From Oscillospiraceae bacterium (GTDB lineage Bacteria; Bacillota; Clostridia; Oscillospirales; Oscillospiraceae): a DNA stretch of 63,038 nt. Positions 33,010-42,100 of the stretch are shown here, in pieces. Numbering within the stretch: the first letter of the stretch is position 1; every line of letters starts with the position of its first letter. Position numbers and translations under genes: made by a program. The DNA lies in assembly GCA_009779845.1 (NCBI GenBank), contig WRBE01000006.1:1-63038 (forward strand). Reading direction: 5' to 3'. The notes beneath the pieces are model-generated. The model was not told where the DNA came from, did not search any database, and worked only from the letters and a program-made list of their open reading frames with translations.

Positions 33010-35169
33010 ATGAAAAAACTAATAAGCCCTTTCCGTTTGGCCATGGTGATGGTGGTCATGGTGCTGGTGTTTGCCATTTATATAGTGACGCTCTATGACA
33101 TGCAGGTCATCCACGGGGCCACTTGGACCCATTACGCAGAAAATCACCGGCTGGTGGGCCGCACCATAGAGGCCACCCGTGGCAGAATCCTCGATCGCAA
33201 CGAGGTAGAGTTGGTGTCTAACCGCTCAGTCAATCATATTGCCATTGATTGGGTGACCCTAGCCAACAGCCCAGTGAATAATAACGACACGCTGTTAAAA
33301 CTGGTGGCTGTCACCCAGAATATGGGTTATATCCATACAGATACGTTAGGCATCTCTGCCCCCCCGTTTGAATATCTGGATAGCATGGGCCAGACCCAAA
33401 TCAACCACATGAACGCCTTCATCTCCACCCATGAGCGGGCCATTCGGAACATGATTCGCAACATGAGTGCAGAGAACTTTGGTCTCTTAGCACAGGAAGA
33501 GGACGAGACGCCCCCGGCAGAGACACCGGAGCCGGAAGAGTTGTCCATTGAAAATGTCACAGCCGTTCAGCTCATGGCCTTTTTGCGCCAGCACTATAAC
33601 ATCAGCGCCGAATATACGGCGGAAGAGACCCGCATCATTGCGGGAGTGCGGTTTGAGATTGACATCCGCAACATCATCGGTATGGCGGAATATTACTTTG
33701 TAGAGGATGCAGGGGTGGCCTTAATCAGTGCCATTGTGGAACACAACATCCCCGGTGTGTTCGTGCAAGAGAGCTCTGTCCGCCGTTATAACACCACCGT
33801 GGCATCCCACATCTTGGGTCAAGTGGGGCCCATGACGGCAGAGGATGTGCCATTATTTCCTGACTACCCCTCGGATGCCTATATCGGCAGAGACGGACTG
33901 GAGCGGGACTTTGAAGCGTTCCTCCACGGCGTTAACGGCCGCATGGTGCAGACAGTGACGGCGGATGGGGTGGCCCTCGGGTCGAATATTGTGCGAGAAC
34001 CTCAACCGGGGGGTAATGTGATTTCCACCTTGGACACGGGGTTGCAAGCCGTGGCGGAATCCGCCTTGCGTTCTACCATTCGGTCTATTAACCAAGGCCG
34101 CCGCCCGGCCCAGCATTCTCATGCGGGGGCCGCCGTGGCCATTGACCCCAGAAATGGGGAAGTGTTGGCCGTGGCCTCTGTCCCCGGCTTTTCGTTGGAG
34201 AATTTTAACCAGCAGTTTACCCGTCTGGAGACAGACCCTACCCTGCCCATGTTTAATCGGGCCACCGGCGGCACCTATGAGCCGGGGTCGGCTTTTAAGA
34301 TGGTGACGGCACTTGCCGCTCTGTACGAGGGGCGTATCACAGAACACACCCTGTTCTTTTGTGATGGAGCGTTCCGTCAGTGGGAAGAGGAAGGTTTTAT
34401 CTATCGCTGTATGGGCATCCATGGCAATATCAACTTGCGGGAAGCCATCGCTCATTCCTGTAATGTCTACTTTTACTATTTGGCGTTGTGGTTGGGACTG
34501 GATACCATGGAGGAATTTGCTCAAAAATTTGGGTTAGGGGAACTCACCGGCATCGGTTTTGGTGAGGCACCGGGTCAACGGTCAGTCGAAGCGAACATGA
34601 TGGATCCGATTTACAACACCGTACTCCACGGCCATATGATTCAAGTGGGCATCGGCCAAGGGGCCAGTTTGTTCACGCCCGTTCAGCTCGCCAACTACGC
34701 CGCCATGATCGCCTCCGGCGGGGTACGGTATCGGCCCCAGTTGTTGCGGCAGGTTCGCAGTTACGACGGAACCATGACAATCTACTCCCCCGAGCCGGAA
34801 GTGCTCATCGACATGCGGGGCATCAACGCTGAAATTGATGGCCAGTTCCGCGCCATCGCAGAGGGGATGCTTCTCACCTCCACCCACGGGACGGCGGCTA
34901 GTCAGCTTGCAAATTTCCGGGTGCCGGTGGCATCGAAAACCGGGACGGTAGAAATCGGCACCAGACGAGACGCCAATGCGCCCTATTCCCATGGTGTGTT
35001 CGTGGCGTATGCACCCTTTGACGACCCGCAAATTGCTATTGCCGTGGTGATTGAACACGGTGGGGCGGGGTCTGCGGTTATTCCTGTGGCGTATCAAATG
35101 TTGGATCATTTCTTCCGTGCCGATACGGTGAATCAGCAGATGTTGTTTGAGAATGTGATGTTGAGTTAG
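33010..35169 (+). CDS. Class B penicillin-binding protein (PBP2/MrdA-like)
   Basis: 719 residues. One N-terminal membrane helix (about 12-30), a dimerisation domain with GRILDRNEVELVSNRS, an acidic insertion near 160-185 (EEDETPPAETPEPEE), and a transpeptidase domain: EPGSAFKMVTAL (SxxK, Ser nucleophile), AHSCNVYFYY (SxN) and VASKTGTVEIG (KTG). It cross-links peptidoglycan and, being downstream of mreCD, probably serves the elongasome; a sporulation-type role cannot be excluded. No PASTA domains. RodA is not in the window. Confidence 0.92.
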   Translation: MKKLISPFRLAMVMVVMVLVFAIYIVTLYDMQVIHGATWTHYAENHRLVGRTIEATRGRILDRNEVELVSNRSVNHIAIDWVTLANSPVNNNDTLLKLVAVTQNMGYIHTDTLGISAPPFEYLDSMGQTQINHMNAFISTHERAIRNMIRNMSAENFGLLAQEEDETPPAETPEPEELSIENVTAVQLMAFLRQHYNISAEYTAEETRIIAGVRFEIDIRNIIGMAEYYFVEDAGVALISAIVEHNIPGVFVQESSVRRYNTTVASHILGQVGPMTAEDVPLFPDYPSDAYIGRDGLERDFEAFLHGVNGRMVQTVTADGVALGSNIVREPQPGGNVISTLDTGLQAVAESALRSTIRSINQGRRPAQHSHAGAAVAIDPRNGEVLAVASVPGFSLENFNQQFTRLETDPTLPMFNRATGGTYEPGSAFKMVTALAALYEGRITEHTLFFCDGAFRQWEEEGFIYRCMGIHGNINLREAIAHSCNVYFYYLALWLGLDTMEEFAQKFGLGELTGIGFGEAPGQRSVEANMMDPIYNTVLHGHMIQVGIGQGASLFTPVQLANYAAMIASGGVRYRPQLLRQVRSYDGTMTIYSPEPEVLIDMRGINAEIDGQFRAIAEGMLLTSTHGTAASQLANFRVPVASKTGTVEIGTRRDANAPYSHGVFVAYAPFDDPQIAIAVVIEHGGAGSAVIPVAYQMLDHFFRADTVNQQMLFENVMLS

Positions 35170-35178
35170 CTGAAATAG

Positions 35179-35200
35179 AACAATCTGTATGGTTGTTTTA
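35179..35200 (+). terminator. Weak terminator after the PBP gene
   Basis: AACAATC-TGTAT-GGTTGTT stem (one G-T pair) followed by TTA, 10 bp after the stop. Confidence 0.35.
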
Positions 35201-35250
35201 TAAACTGTCAGTATGCACACCGCCCTTTGTAGGAGACGTGCCCCATGTTG

Positions 35251-35268
35251 TTCTACAATGTACAACAG
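35251..35268 (+). repeat. Left copy of an 18-bp island-margin repeat
   Basis: TTCTACAATGTACAACAG; the identical sequence is on the minus strand at 57049-57066. Here it lies 33 bp beyond the recombinase stop, where an att site of a serine integrase is often found. Together with the preceding TGTTGT it can form a small hairpin. Confidence 0.6.
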
Positions 35269-35300
35269 ACGCATTCCTTGATAAATTTGCGGTTATAACA

Positions 35301-36254
35301 TTAAACTTTCCACTCAATCTGAACACGTTCACTCGTAGCTTGGATTTTGGCAATCAGCCCATCCAGCACAAGCCGCTTGTCCTCAAAACTGACATCTTCC
35401 CAATTCGTGAGATAGCCGGATATGCTGTTTGCGTGTTCCGGCGAGAGGGTCGATGTCCTCATATCGGCAATCGCCTTCATAAGCGATTGCCGTTTTGTGT
35501 CCAGTTCTTCAATCTTACTGTTGGCATACGACAAAAGGGCAGCGTTCGCACCCGTCAGGTTATCCAGCAGTTTCTCAATCTCGGTGTCCACCTGTGCAAG
35601 TTCCACATTCAGTGCAGTTAGCTTCGGGTTGACCTTTGTGGAATCGCTTTTCGTCAAGATTTGGAAGCCTCGGAGTTTCTTCACCATTTCGTTGTGAATG
35701 GATTCCTCAACCTCATGTACCCGGAGTGTCCCGCAACCTTCACAGGTCTTTGCATCCGCCCGCTTTCGACAGCGGAAATAGGAAATGCCATTGGCGTTAT
35801 GGATACTCATCAGTGCCGCTCCACACCTGCCACATTTGGTTTTCCCGGCAAGCCATGTGTTTTTGGCCTTATGCGAACCCGGAAATGCTTTGTTGTTTAA
35901 CATCTTTTTCCGGCAGGTAAGCCATGTGTCTGATGACACAATCCCCTCATGGGGCGCAAGCACTAGAGTATGGTCTTTCAAGTCGGCTTTTTTGCTTTTT
36001 TTTGCACCCCGTCCTGTATAGAAATAACAGCCGTTTGTCCCCATAAAGTCTGCTGCCTCATTGGCAACATCTGCTCCGTGACCTTTGAAAAACTCGTAGA
36101 CATCAAGGTCAGCTTGCACGTAGGCAGGATTTTTCAGCATATAGGAAATCTGACTTCTCGTTAGCTCTATCCCGTCTGTAGCAATTCCATTCTCCATAAA
36201 ATGACGAATGATATCGCCGAAAGAAGCGCCGGGTTGGGCGTACATCTCATACAT
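35301..36254 (-). CDS. Large serine recombinase, C-terminal part (frameshifted)
   Basis: 317 residues containing the recombinase domain (YEMYAQPGASFGDIIRHF, LTRSQISYMLKNPAYVQAD) and the zinc ribbon (KCGRCGAALMS...FRCRKR...CEGCGTL), followed by a coiled coil. The catalytic domain is in the preceding frame (36247-36810). The residues GAADHVRLMYEMYA, expected for an intact protein, are read only after a shift of frame near 36290, so one coding base was gained or two were lost. Probably inactive unless this is a sequencing error. Confidence 0.75.
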   Translation of the reverse strand: MYEMYAQPGASFGDIIRHFMENGIATDGIELTRSQISYMLKNPAYVQADLDVYEFFKGHGADVANEAADFMGTNGCYFYTGRGAKKSKKADLKDHTLVLAPHEGIVSSDTWLTCRKKMLNNKAFPGSHKAKNTWLAGKTKCGRCGAALMSIHNANGISYFRCRKRADAKTCEGCGTLRVHEVEESIHNEMVKKLRGFQILTKSDSTKVNPKLTALNVELAQVDTEIEKLLDNLTGANAALLSYANSKIEELDTKRQSLMKAIADMRTSTLSPEHANSISGYLTNWEDVSFEDKRLVLDGLIAKIQATSERVQIEWKV

Positions 36255-36810
36255 CAGCCGTACATGGTCGGCGGCTCCTTGGATTGACAGTCATCTTCTT
36301 AGTGCGGATACCGTCCATGGTGGTAGGCTCTAGGGTGTACCCATAGGGTGCTTGACCGCTCATAAAGAAGCCTTTTCTGCACCGAGAGTGAAATGCATCC
36401 TGTACACGCTTCTGAATTGTTTCCCGCTCAAGCTGGGCGAATACAATACAGATATTCAGCATCGCTCGTCCCATTGGGGTTGAGGTGTCAAACTTTTCCG
36501 TTGCGGAGACAAACTCCACGTTGTACCGTTGAAACAACTCCATCATCTTCGCAAAGTCTATAATCGAACGGCTGATCCGGTCTAACTTGTAAACGATCAC
36601 CGTTGAGATAAGCCCCTGCTCAATGTCACGAATCAATTCTTGGAATTTCGGACGGTCTGTGTTCTTGCCGGAAACCCTTTTGTCGGTGTATGTGCGGTAG
36701 TTCTCCCCCTTTAACTCGTATTGGCAAAACTCAAGCTGACTTTCAATGCTGATGCTGTCCTGTTTGTCAACTGATTGTCTGTCGTAAATCGCTTTAATTC
36801 TTGCGTTCAT
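36247..36810 (-). CDS. Large serine recombinase, N-terminal catalytic part (frameshifted)
   Basis: Starts at ATG 36810 (AAAGGAG 6 nt before); 187 residues. Resolvase catalytic domain: KAIYDRQSVDKQDSISIESQ with the nucleophile Ser in DRQS, TVIVYKLDRISRS with active-site Arg residues, and GRAMLNICIVFAQLERE. Family members integrate and excise mobile elements through a Ser-DNA intermediate. The frame runs off after KKMTVNP into unrelated sequence and stops; the recombinase and zinc-ribbon domains continue in the next frame. Confidence 0.78.
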   Translation of the reverse strand: MNARIKAIYDRQSVDKQDSISIESQLEFCQYELKGENYRTYTDKRVSGKNTDRPKFQELIRDIEQGLISTVIVYKLDRISRSIIDFAKMMELFQRYNVEFVSATEKFDTSTPMGRAMLNICIVFAQLERETIQKRVQDAFHSRCRKGFFMSGQAPYGYTLEPTTMDGIRTKKMTVNPRSRRPCTADV

Positions 36811-36908
36811 GTTTCGCTCCTTTCTAATCAGAAACGGAGCTAACCTACGGTTGCAGTATACCATAGGTAGCCCCGATTTTCAAATGAAACAGCGATTGTT
36901 TTATGAGT

Positions 36909-37085
36909 TTATTGATTCTTGTTCCCATACTTGCTAAACACATCAAATAGGCAACTCTCAACTTCACGCCTCCGCCTTTCCTTGTCCTTTGGAGAGAGGA
37001 TCGGCGTGAGGTTTTCGATCCGGATCGTACCGTTTCCGAGCGGCACGGTTTTGACTTCGCTCTCAAATTTAACAGGTATTGTCAA
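36909..37085 (-). CDS. 58-residue hypothetical protein coupled to MazF
   Basis: TTG start at 37085 overlapping the mazF stop (TTGA), with AAAGGAGGGA about 10 nt upstream. The product, TIPVKFESEVKTVPLGNGTI..., is a beta-rich N-terminus followed by a charged helix (PKDKERRRREVESCLFDVF). Not recognised. Its translational coupling to the toxin raises the possibility of an antitoxin-like partner, but it could equally be a recombinase accessory protein. Confidence 0.65.
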   Translation of the reverse strand: MTIPVKFESEVKTVPLGNGTIRIENLTPILSPKDKERRRREVESCLFDVFSKYGNKNQ

Positions 37086-37447
37086 GCTGTTTCCCTCCTT
37101 TCAGAAATCGGCAACTCCAAACTCGCAGAAAGAGCAGCATCAATCGTTGCCTGCGTCTCACTATCAATTCGCCCAATGAAGCCGTCTAACCTTGTGCGGT
37201 CTATGGTGCGCAACTGTTCGCATAGGGCGATGGAATTAAAACGAAGCCCACCCATGCGTGTAATCCGCACATGGGTGGGCATATATGCCTTATTGCTACC
37301 GGTCAACGGCACGACCACTACTGTGGGGCTGTGGATGTTACCGATGTCGTTTTGTACAATTAGGCAGGGCCGCACACCGCCTTGTTCACTGCCCTGCACA
37401 GGGCCAAAGTCTGCATAAAATATGTCGCCGCGCTTTACTCGCATCAT
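37082..37447 (-). CDS. MazF/PemK-like toxin
   Basis: 121 residues from ATG 37447, which overlaps the stop of the upstream gene (TGATG) and has GGAG 6 nt before it. VKRGDIFYADFGPVQGSEQGGVRPCLIVQND is the canonical MazF opening, containing the conserved Arg of the RP motif; VVVVPLTGS follows. MazF enzymes are sequence-specific mRNA interferases neutralised by MazE. No MazE-like AbrB-fold protein is adjacent; the coupled neighbours are a zinc-ribbon protein and a 58-residue protein. Confidence 0.85.
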   Translation of the reverse strand: MMRVKRGDIFYADFGPVQGSEQGGVRPCLIVQNDIGNIHSPTVVVVPLTGSNKAYMPTHVRITRMGGLRFNSIALCEQLRTIDRTRLDGFIGRIDSETQATIDAALSASLELPISERRETA

Positions 37448-37644
37448 CACACACTCCAAACTTTACGCGGGCGGTTGCGAAACTCGGTGTTAAAATACAT
37501 ATCGTGGTACTTCATCTTTTTACAAAGCGCACACTTGATGATGTTGCGCTGTCTCCAAAGATACGGCGGCAAGTGATGGACTAAGTAGCCTTGTGCTTTT
37601 GTTTCTTTGGCGCAAGCCTTGCAAATTGGTTTGTTTGGATTCAT
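37447..37644 (-). CDS. 65-residue zinc-ribbon-like protein
   Basis: Two CxxC pairs (PICKACAKE and IIKCALCKK) in a small basic protein, preceded by GAGGAG 9 nt before the ATG. Its stop overlaps the mazF start, so the two are translationally coupled. It occupies the place where MazE usually is, but shows no MazE similarity. Role unknown: DNA-binding accessory or unconventional antitoxin. Confidence 0.6.
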   Translation of the reverse strand: MNPNKPICKACAKETKAQGYLVHHLPPYLWRQRNIIKCALCKKMKYHDMYFNTEFRNRPRKVWSV

Positions 37645-37944
37645 CTATAAATCTCCTCGCACATGAAAATTTGTAGTTTTGGTTTTGCCAGCCATTTCCT
37701 GTGATGCGGCCCTTCTCGGCGGCCCCTGCTTTGTCCGGGGACTTTTTTCAACGACACGTTAGTGAGGGGTGTCCCCCTTACTTCAACCAGCTATCCCTTG
37801 CAGACCCGCCCCGTGGTCTGTTCCCAAGAAACTCACCGATTGTGGTGGCTTGTTTGCTATTCAATTTTGAAGGTTCAGTGAGGGAGAGGTTTGCTCCCCC
37901 TCACTTACTGTCCATTGGCAAAAATGGCTTAACAGGGTGAAATC
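37645..37944. other. Gene-free spacer with two imperfect palindromes
   Basis: It contains GTGAGGGG-TGT-CCCCCTTAC (about 37762-37781) and AGTGAGGG...CCCTCACT (37878-37904), related to each other and located where regulatory loops of integrative elements often lie. A 79-codon plus-strand open frame (37701-37940) crosses it but has no ribosome binding site. Confidence 0.4.
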
Positions 37945-38256
37945 TCAATTTCTCAAGATATTTTTTAATTTGGCCAGAATCCGTAGCTTACGCTCATTGA
38001 CACTTTGTTGCTTAATTCCAAGGGAGTCAGCGTATTCCTGCTCTGTCATATCCTGAAAAAACAGTGCATGGATAAGATTGCGCTCCGATTCAGGCAGCTT
38101 ATCTAGTGCTTCGTGTAGCTCCTCCACCATAAGGCCAGATAACACGGTGGATTCAACGGATTTTTGCACAGCGGCAAACTGCTCACCCGCATCTATCAGC
38201 CGGTCAAGAGAATCTTCTCGTGTGCCATTCACACGGATAAAAAATTGCTTGTACAT
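37945..38256 (-). CDS. Sigma-70 region-4-like regulator
   Basis: 103 residues from ATG 38256 (AGGAGGGTACAAG before it). The C-terminal half is a sigma-4 helix-turn-helix (LPESERNLIHALFFQDMTEQ, then YADSLGIKQQSVNERKLRIL). Small sigma-like proteins of this kind are typical of clostridial integrative elements, where they regulate excision or transfer genes. The ribosome binding site is inside a long hairpin (38264-38310), so translation is probably controlled. Confidence 0.8.
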   Translation of the reverse strand: MYKQFFIRVNGTREDSLDRLIDAGEQFAAVQKSVESTVLSGLMVEELHEALDKLPESERNLIHALFFQDMTEQEYADSLGIKQQSVNERKLRILAKLKNILRN

Positions 38257-38263
38257 CTTGTAC

Positions 38264-38310
38264 CCTCCTAGATTTTTTGATTGGGTGGAACGAATCAAAA
38301 ATCTAGGAGG
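38264..38310 (-). promoter_or_regulatory. Ribosome-site-sequestering inverted repeat of the sigma-like gene
   Basis: In the mRNA, an upstream CCTCCTAGATTTTTGATT can pair with AATCAAAAAATCTAGGAGG, whose AGGAGG is the Shine-Dalgarno of the sigma-like gene. About 18 bp with one bulge. Opening of the stem would be needed for translation. Confidence 0.65.
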
Positions 38311-38340
38311 GCGGGCCACGGGCTTTCGGTGTTATTGGCA

Positions 38341-38372
38341 TAAAAAGTGCTCCTTGTCTGCTGACAAGGAGC
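38341..38372 (-). terminator. Minus-strand terminator upstream of the sigma-like gene
   Basis: GCTCCTTGTC / GACAAGGAGC (38349-38358, 38363-38372) followed on the minus strand by ACTTTTTA. Confidence 0.75.
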
Positions 38373-38384
38373 TTAAAATCGCAC

Positions 38385-38425
38385 AAAAAGAGCCTGACAT
38401 AGCAATTAAGCTACTTGTCAGGCTC
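38385..38425 (-). terminator. Second minus-strand terminator
   Basis: GAGCCTGACA / TGTCAGGCTC (38390-38399, 38416-38425) with inner TAGC/GCTA and a TTTTT tail on the minus strand. Tandem with the one above. Confidence 0.75.
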
Positions 38426-38474
38426 GTGCGTCGTGTTCAATTAGTCGCCCTGTTCAGGGTTCTATGCGCCGCAC

Positions 38475-38603
38475 TCAGTACGAAGTGAGTGGGTTGATAT
38501 TCAGTTTTGAAGTTGTGTTGCAATTGCTGTCTATGATGCGCCCGGCACAGCAAGGGCACCGCAAACGGGAGCGGTTTAGAGGTTTTTGTATTTTCTGTCG
38601 CAT
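38475..38603 (-). CDS. Short Cys-rich protein
   Basis: 42 residues with RLRCPCCAGRIIDSN, a half zinc-ribbon as found in conjugative-element small proteins. Preceded by GGAGAA. Its C-terminus lacks the second CxxC pair usually present, so it may be truncated. Confidence 0.45.
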   Translation of the reverse strand: MRQKIQKPLNRSRLRCPCCAGRIIDSNCNTTSKLNINPLTSY

Positions 38604-38606
38604 GGT

Positions 38607-38723
38607 TCATATTCTCCTTCGAGGGTCATCTATGACAGCACCAATGCCGTCAAGCAGTTCATAAGGATCGTGGGTTTTATACCGCCCGGCCATCTCTTGT
38701 GATATTCTAAAGATATAATCCAT
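38607..38723 (-). pseudogene. Truncated ImmA/IrrE-type peptidase gene
   Basis: 38 codons: MDYIFRISQEMAGRYKTHDP then YELLDGIGAVIDDPRRRI. This matches the N-terminus of ImmA/IrrE metallopeptidases, which normally continue into an HExxH domain. That domain is absent, so the gene is a remnant. ImmA cleaves phage/ICE repressors to trigger excision. Confidence 0.5.
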
Positions 38724-38732
38724 AGGAGCCAC

Positions 38733-38858
38733 CTAACTATCGGAAGGTTCCGGCGGCTTGCGGTATCTCTTTGGCGTAAACTCCTTCCTTGCCCGATCCA
38801 AACCCCGCTTGCCGTATTTTTCAGATACGGTCTGCAAAAAGGCTTCATCTTCTGTCAA
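38733..38858 (-). pseudogene. Small ORF remnant at the element margin
   Basis: 41 codons ending KRYRKPPEPSDS. The frame is open upstream to a stop (RSDFKKIHVNYFLTEDEAF) but lacks a good start codon there: the only candidate with a ribosome site is ATA, otherwise TTG at 38858. Possibly a decayed repressor-like or accessory gene. Confidence 0.35.
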
Positions 38859-39005
38859 AAAATAATTTACATGTATTTTCTTAAAGTCGCTCCTCTATCG
38901 CCCTTCATTGAAGATATTCCTGTACATCTCAAAATGCCGATCTATATAAAGAGCCAACTACTCCTCTTCCCCCAAAAAATTTGTCGTAAAAATGAGCCGC
39001 AACTA

Positions 39006-39034
39006 TTGTCAAACTGTGTCTGATATGATATATT
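39006..39034 (+). promoter_or_regulatory. Promoter of the giant surface protein gene
   Basis: TTGTCA, 17 bp, TATATT; leader about 95 nt. Confidence 0.65.
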
Positions 39035-39134
39035 GCCGAAGGCAAAATGTTGGAATGTAATGATTAATTCTTCATTAAAAACATTATATATTCCAATTGA
39101 GTAAATCATTTTCGTGCAGTAAGGAGAAGTGTCT

Positions 39135-42100
39135 ATGTTGAAGTTAAAGGCATCTCGGATGATATCATTTATTCTAGCGATTCTAATGCTAGTTGGTGGA
39201 GTCCCACCAACTGCTTTTGCATTTGAGGATTCAGATTTTACAGATAACTACTATGATGCCCTGCCTGTCTACATGCCAGAATTAGAGTTCATTCCTCCTG
39301 CTTATGAGCTTGAACATGACGATTTAGTTGAGTTTCCGGATATCTCTTTTGATACGCCAGAGTTAGAGGAGGATATGGTAGAAGAGGAAGAGGCGGCTGA
39401 ACTGCCGCCCTCTCACATTGTGGTTATCCGCGCAGACAGCGCGAAAGCGTTTGTCAACACAGATGTCGTCCCCATGTCGGCCCCAGCTATGCTCAAAGGG
39501 GCGCATATTTTTGTGCCAGTCGAGAGCATATTCCCACTACTGACCGGGGAGATGCCCTCATTACATGTACACTTTCATGACGGTGTTCTCACCGTTGCGT
39601 TTCATGACCGGCAGGCCGTGTTGGAGGTCGATTCGTGGGTCATGCAGACATGGATTGACGGACAGGCACAGCCCAACATCAACTTGGAAAACACCTTGGC
39701 AACACCGCCAATGCAATGGATAGATGACATTATATATGTCTCCTTTGAAACCATTGCCGAAGCATTAGGCTTCTATACAAGCCCAGTCTTCCTGCCGGAA
39801 TCAGGCCGGTTTCTTGTCGCCGCACTGTCGGAACTGTCTAGACCGGATGCCCAAACCCGCGCAATGGCCGCTCTTGCTCACCTTCCGTTAGCAGACACAG
39901 GAGCAGAAACAGAGGATATCCCGGATGTGGAGCCTGACGAAGAGGGTGTCCCGGAAATAGAATCTGATGAAGATGATATCCCAGAAGCGGAGCCTGACGA
40001 AGAAGATGTCCCGGAAGTGGAACCTGATGAAGAAGATGTCCCAGAAGCAGGGCCCGATGAAGAGGATGCCCCGGAAGGTGACCCCAACGAAGAGGATGTC
40101 CCGGAAACAGAATACGAAATAGAAGATACCCCAGAAACAGACTCCGACTATGACGCACTGGTTGCGCCACATGTCGGAATTTTACCGTTTGACCTGACGA
40201 ACCGTGCAATCATCGTACAAGAAGGCAGCGACAGGGCCATTCGTATCGAGATCAATAACCATGACTTCATTACAATTGAAACCATCCTACCGACCCTTGT
40301 GCAAGACGGCTCCACGTTTCTGCCTGTAGCGGCACTGGCCAATTTACTGGGTGATGGCGTTACCACGATTACTGGCCCAAACTATGTGGACATCACCATG
40401 GGGGCACAGCGTGTTAGAATGACCGCCAATTCGGAATATGTTGAGCTATGGTACAATGGCGTGCAACAACCCAGTCAAACCTTGGCGAACATTCTGGGGC
40501 CAGACAGGCCCGCAAATCCTGTGCGGACAATCAATGGCCATCTGTATGCGCCTGCTCGTGCGCTCATGTATGCCTTGACAGGCTTCATACCCAATGGCGG
40601 GGGTTTTGACGTGGTGCATTTTACTCGTGGCCCCGGCCCTATCGGTGACCCGTTGCCGGAAAGCCAGACGCTCATCACTACGACCCCCATCTCCCGTGGA
40701 GACGCGGATCGTCTGAAAGAGATTATTACAAATCTGTTTACATCCGCCATCCCAAGCACCCTAGTCGTCATGCCGGAGACCGCCACGCTGACGATAGACC
40801 GCACAAACCCGGACGTGGCTCTGCAATTCCCGACCCAGCAGATGACCGCCACAGTCGGGCCGGCAGGTGTGAACGCCACAAGCCAGCGGGTGTTATGGGA
40901 GAGCTTAGACCCCGGCATTGCAACGGTGGACGCAAACGGAATTGTGACCCCGGTCAGCACCGGAACCGCCCGTATCCGAGCAACAACGGTTGTGAACCAG
41001 CTTCAAGCGGTTCGATATATTGTCGTCCGTGAACGTGCGCACACGGTCACCTTAAACACACCGCCGACCCTGTATGTACAAGGCGCAATCAGCGAGACGT
41101 TCAGCTTCACCCCAACCATCCAGCCTACGAACGCCATCAATCAAATCCTGTTTTGGTCATCGTCAAACACCAATGTTGCAACGGTTGACCAAGACGGCAG
41201 AGTGACCGCAATCAACGCCGGTACGACTACAATTCGCGCCCTGATAGATGATTCGCATGGCCTTGTATTTGGGGAACAAACCGTCACCGTAGCGGCGCGG
41301 GCAACGGATATTGTACTAAGCCGCAGTACCTTGACCCTCCACATGCGCGGCACCGTTGGCGAGACGGAACACTTACTTGCCACCGTGATACCCACAACGG
41401 CTGTCAATGCGGGGAACATTGTCTGGACATCCACAAACCCAGCCGTTGCCACCGTTGACGCATCCGGTAACGTAACCGCAACGGGAACGGGAACAGCGAC
41501 AATCCGGGCCACGATTCCGGGTACGGGGATATTCCCGGATGTGGTTGCCGAATGTGTCGTCACTGTACATAACCTCGCCACGGGCATCACGCTCAATGAG
41601 AGCCATATCACGCTTCTCATTGAGGGTGACCAGTTCGATACGCAAACGCTCCTCGCAACCATCATTCCGGCAGATGCCATCAACCGTGATGTGACGTGGG
41701 AAGTTGACGACCCGAACATCGCCATGGTTGACCAAGCTGGCCGGGTAGATGCCATGAACCCCAGCGAGACCATCGTGCGTGTGCAGATAGACGGCACCGA
41801 CCTCTACGCCGAGTGCATCGTATACGTACGAACCATCCCGACAGGTCTGACGCTGGACGGCAGTTCATGGACGCTAGTGACCAACAACGATGCCCGCCGC
41901 AGCGTTACACTGAACGTAACCGCAGACGACCCCGGCGTAAGCGGTGTATTTGAGTGGTCATCCGATGACCCCAGCGTTGCCACGGTGGACGCAAACGGCA
42001 CCGTCACGGCGGTCGGTGTGGGCATGACCTTTATCCGTGTAACGTTGGTCGGCACAAACCACTTTGCGGTGGCACGGATTCGGGTTGTGGAAGAGGTAAC

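Larger units (their letters stand above)
35251..38858 (-). mobile_element. Decayed serine-recombinase element
   Basis: All genes point leftward: truncated small ORFs, ImmA/IrrE fragment, Cys-rich protein, sigma-like regulator, zinc-ribbon protein, MazF-like toxin, 58-residue protein, large serine recombinase. This resembles the integration end of a clostridial integrative element that has lost its transfer genes. Ends not determined. Confidence 0.6.

Noticed and set aside
37701-37940. 79-codon plus-strand open frame in the element spacer
   Set aside because: No ribosome binding site, on the strand opposite to all element genes, and it overlaps palindromes; coding status unsupported.
39838-40209. 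Long minus-strand open frames opposite the acidic repeats
   Set aside because: They are by-products of the 30-bp repeat in the real plus-strand gene (repeating Gly/Ser or Leu/His patterns).
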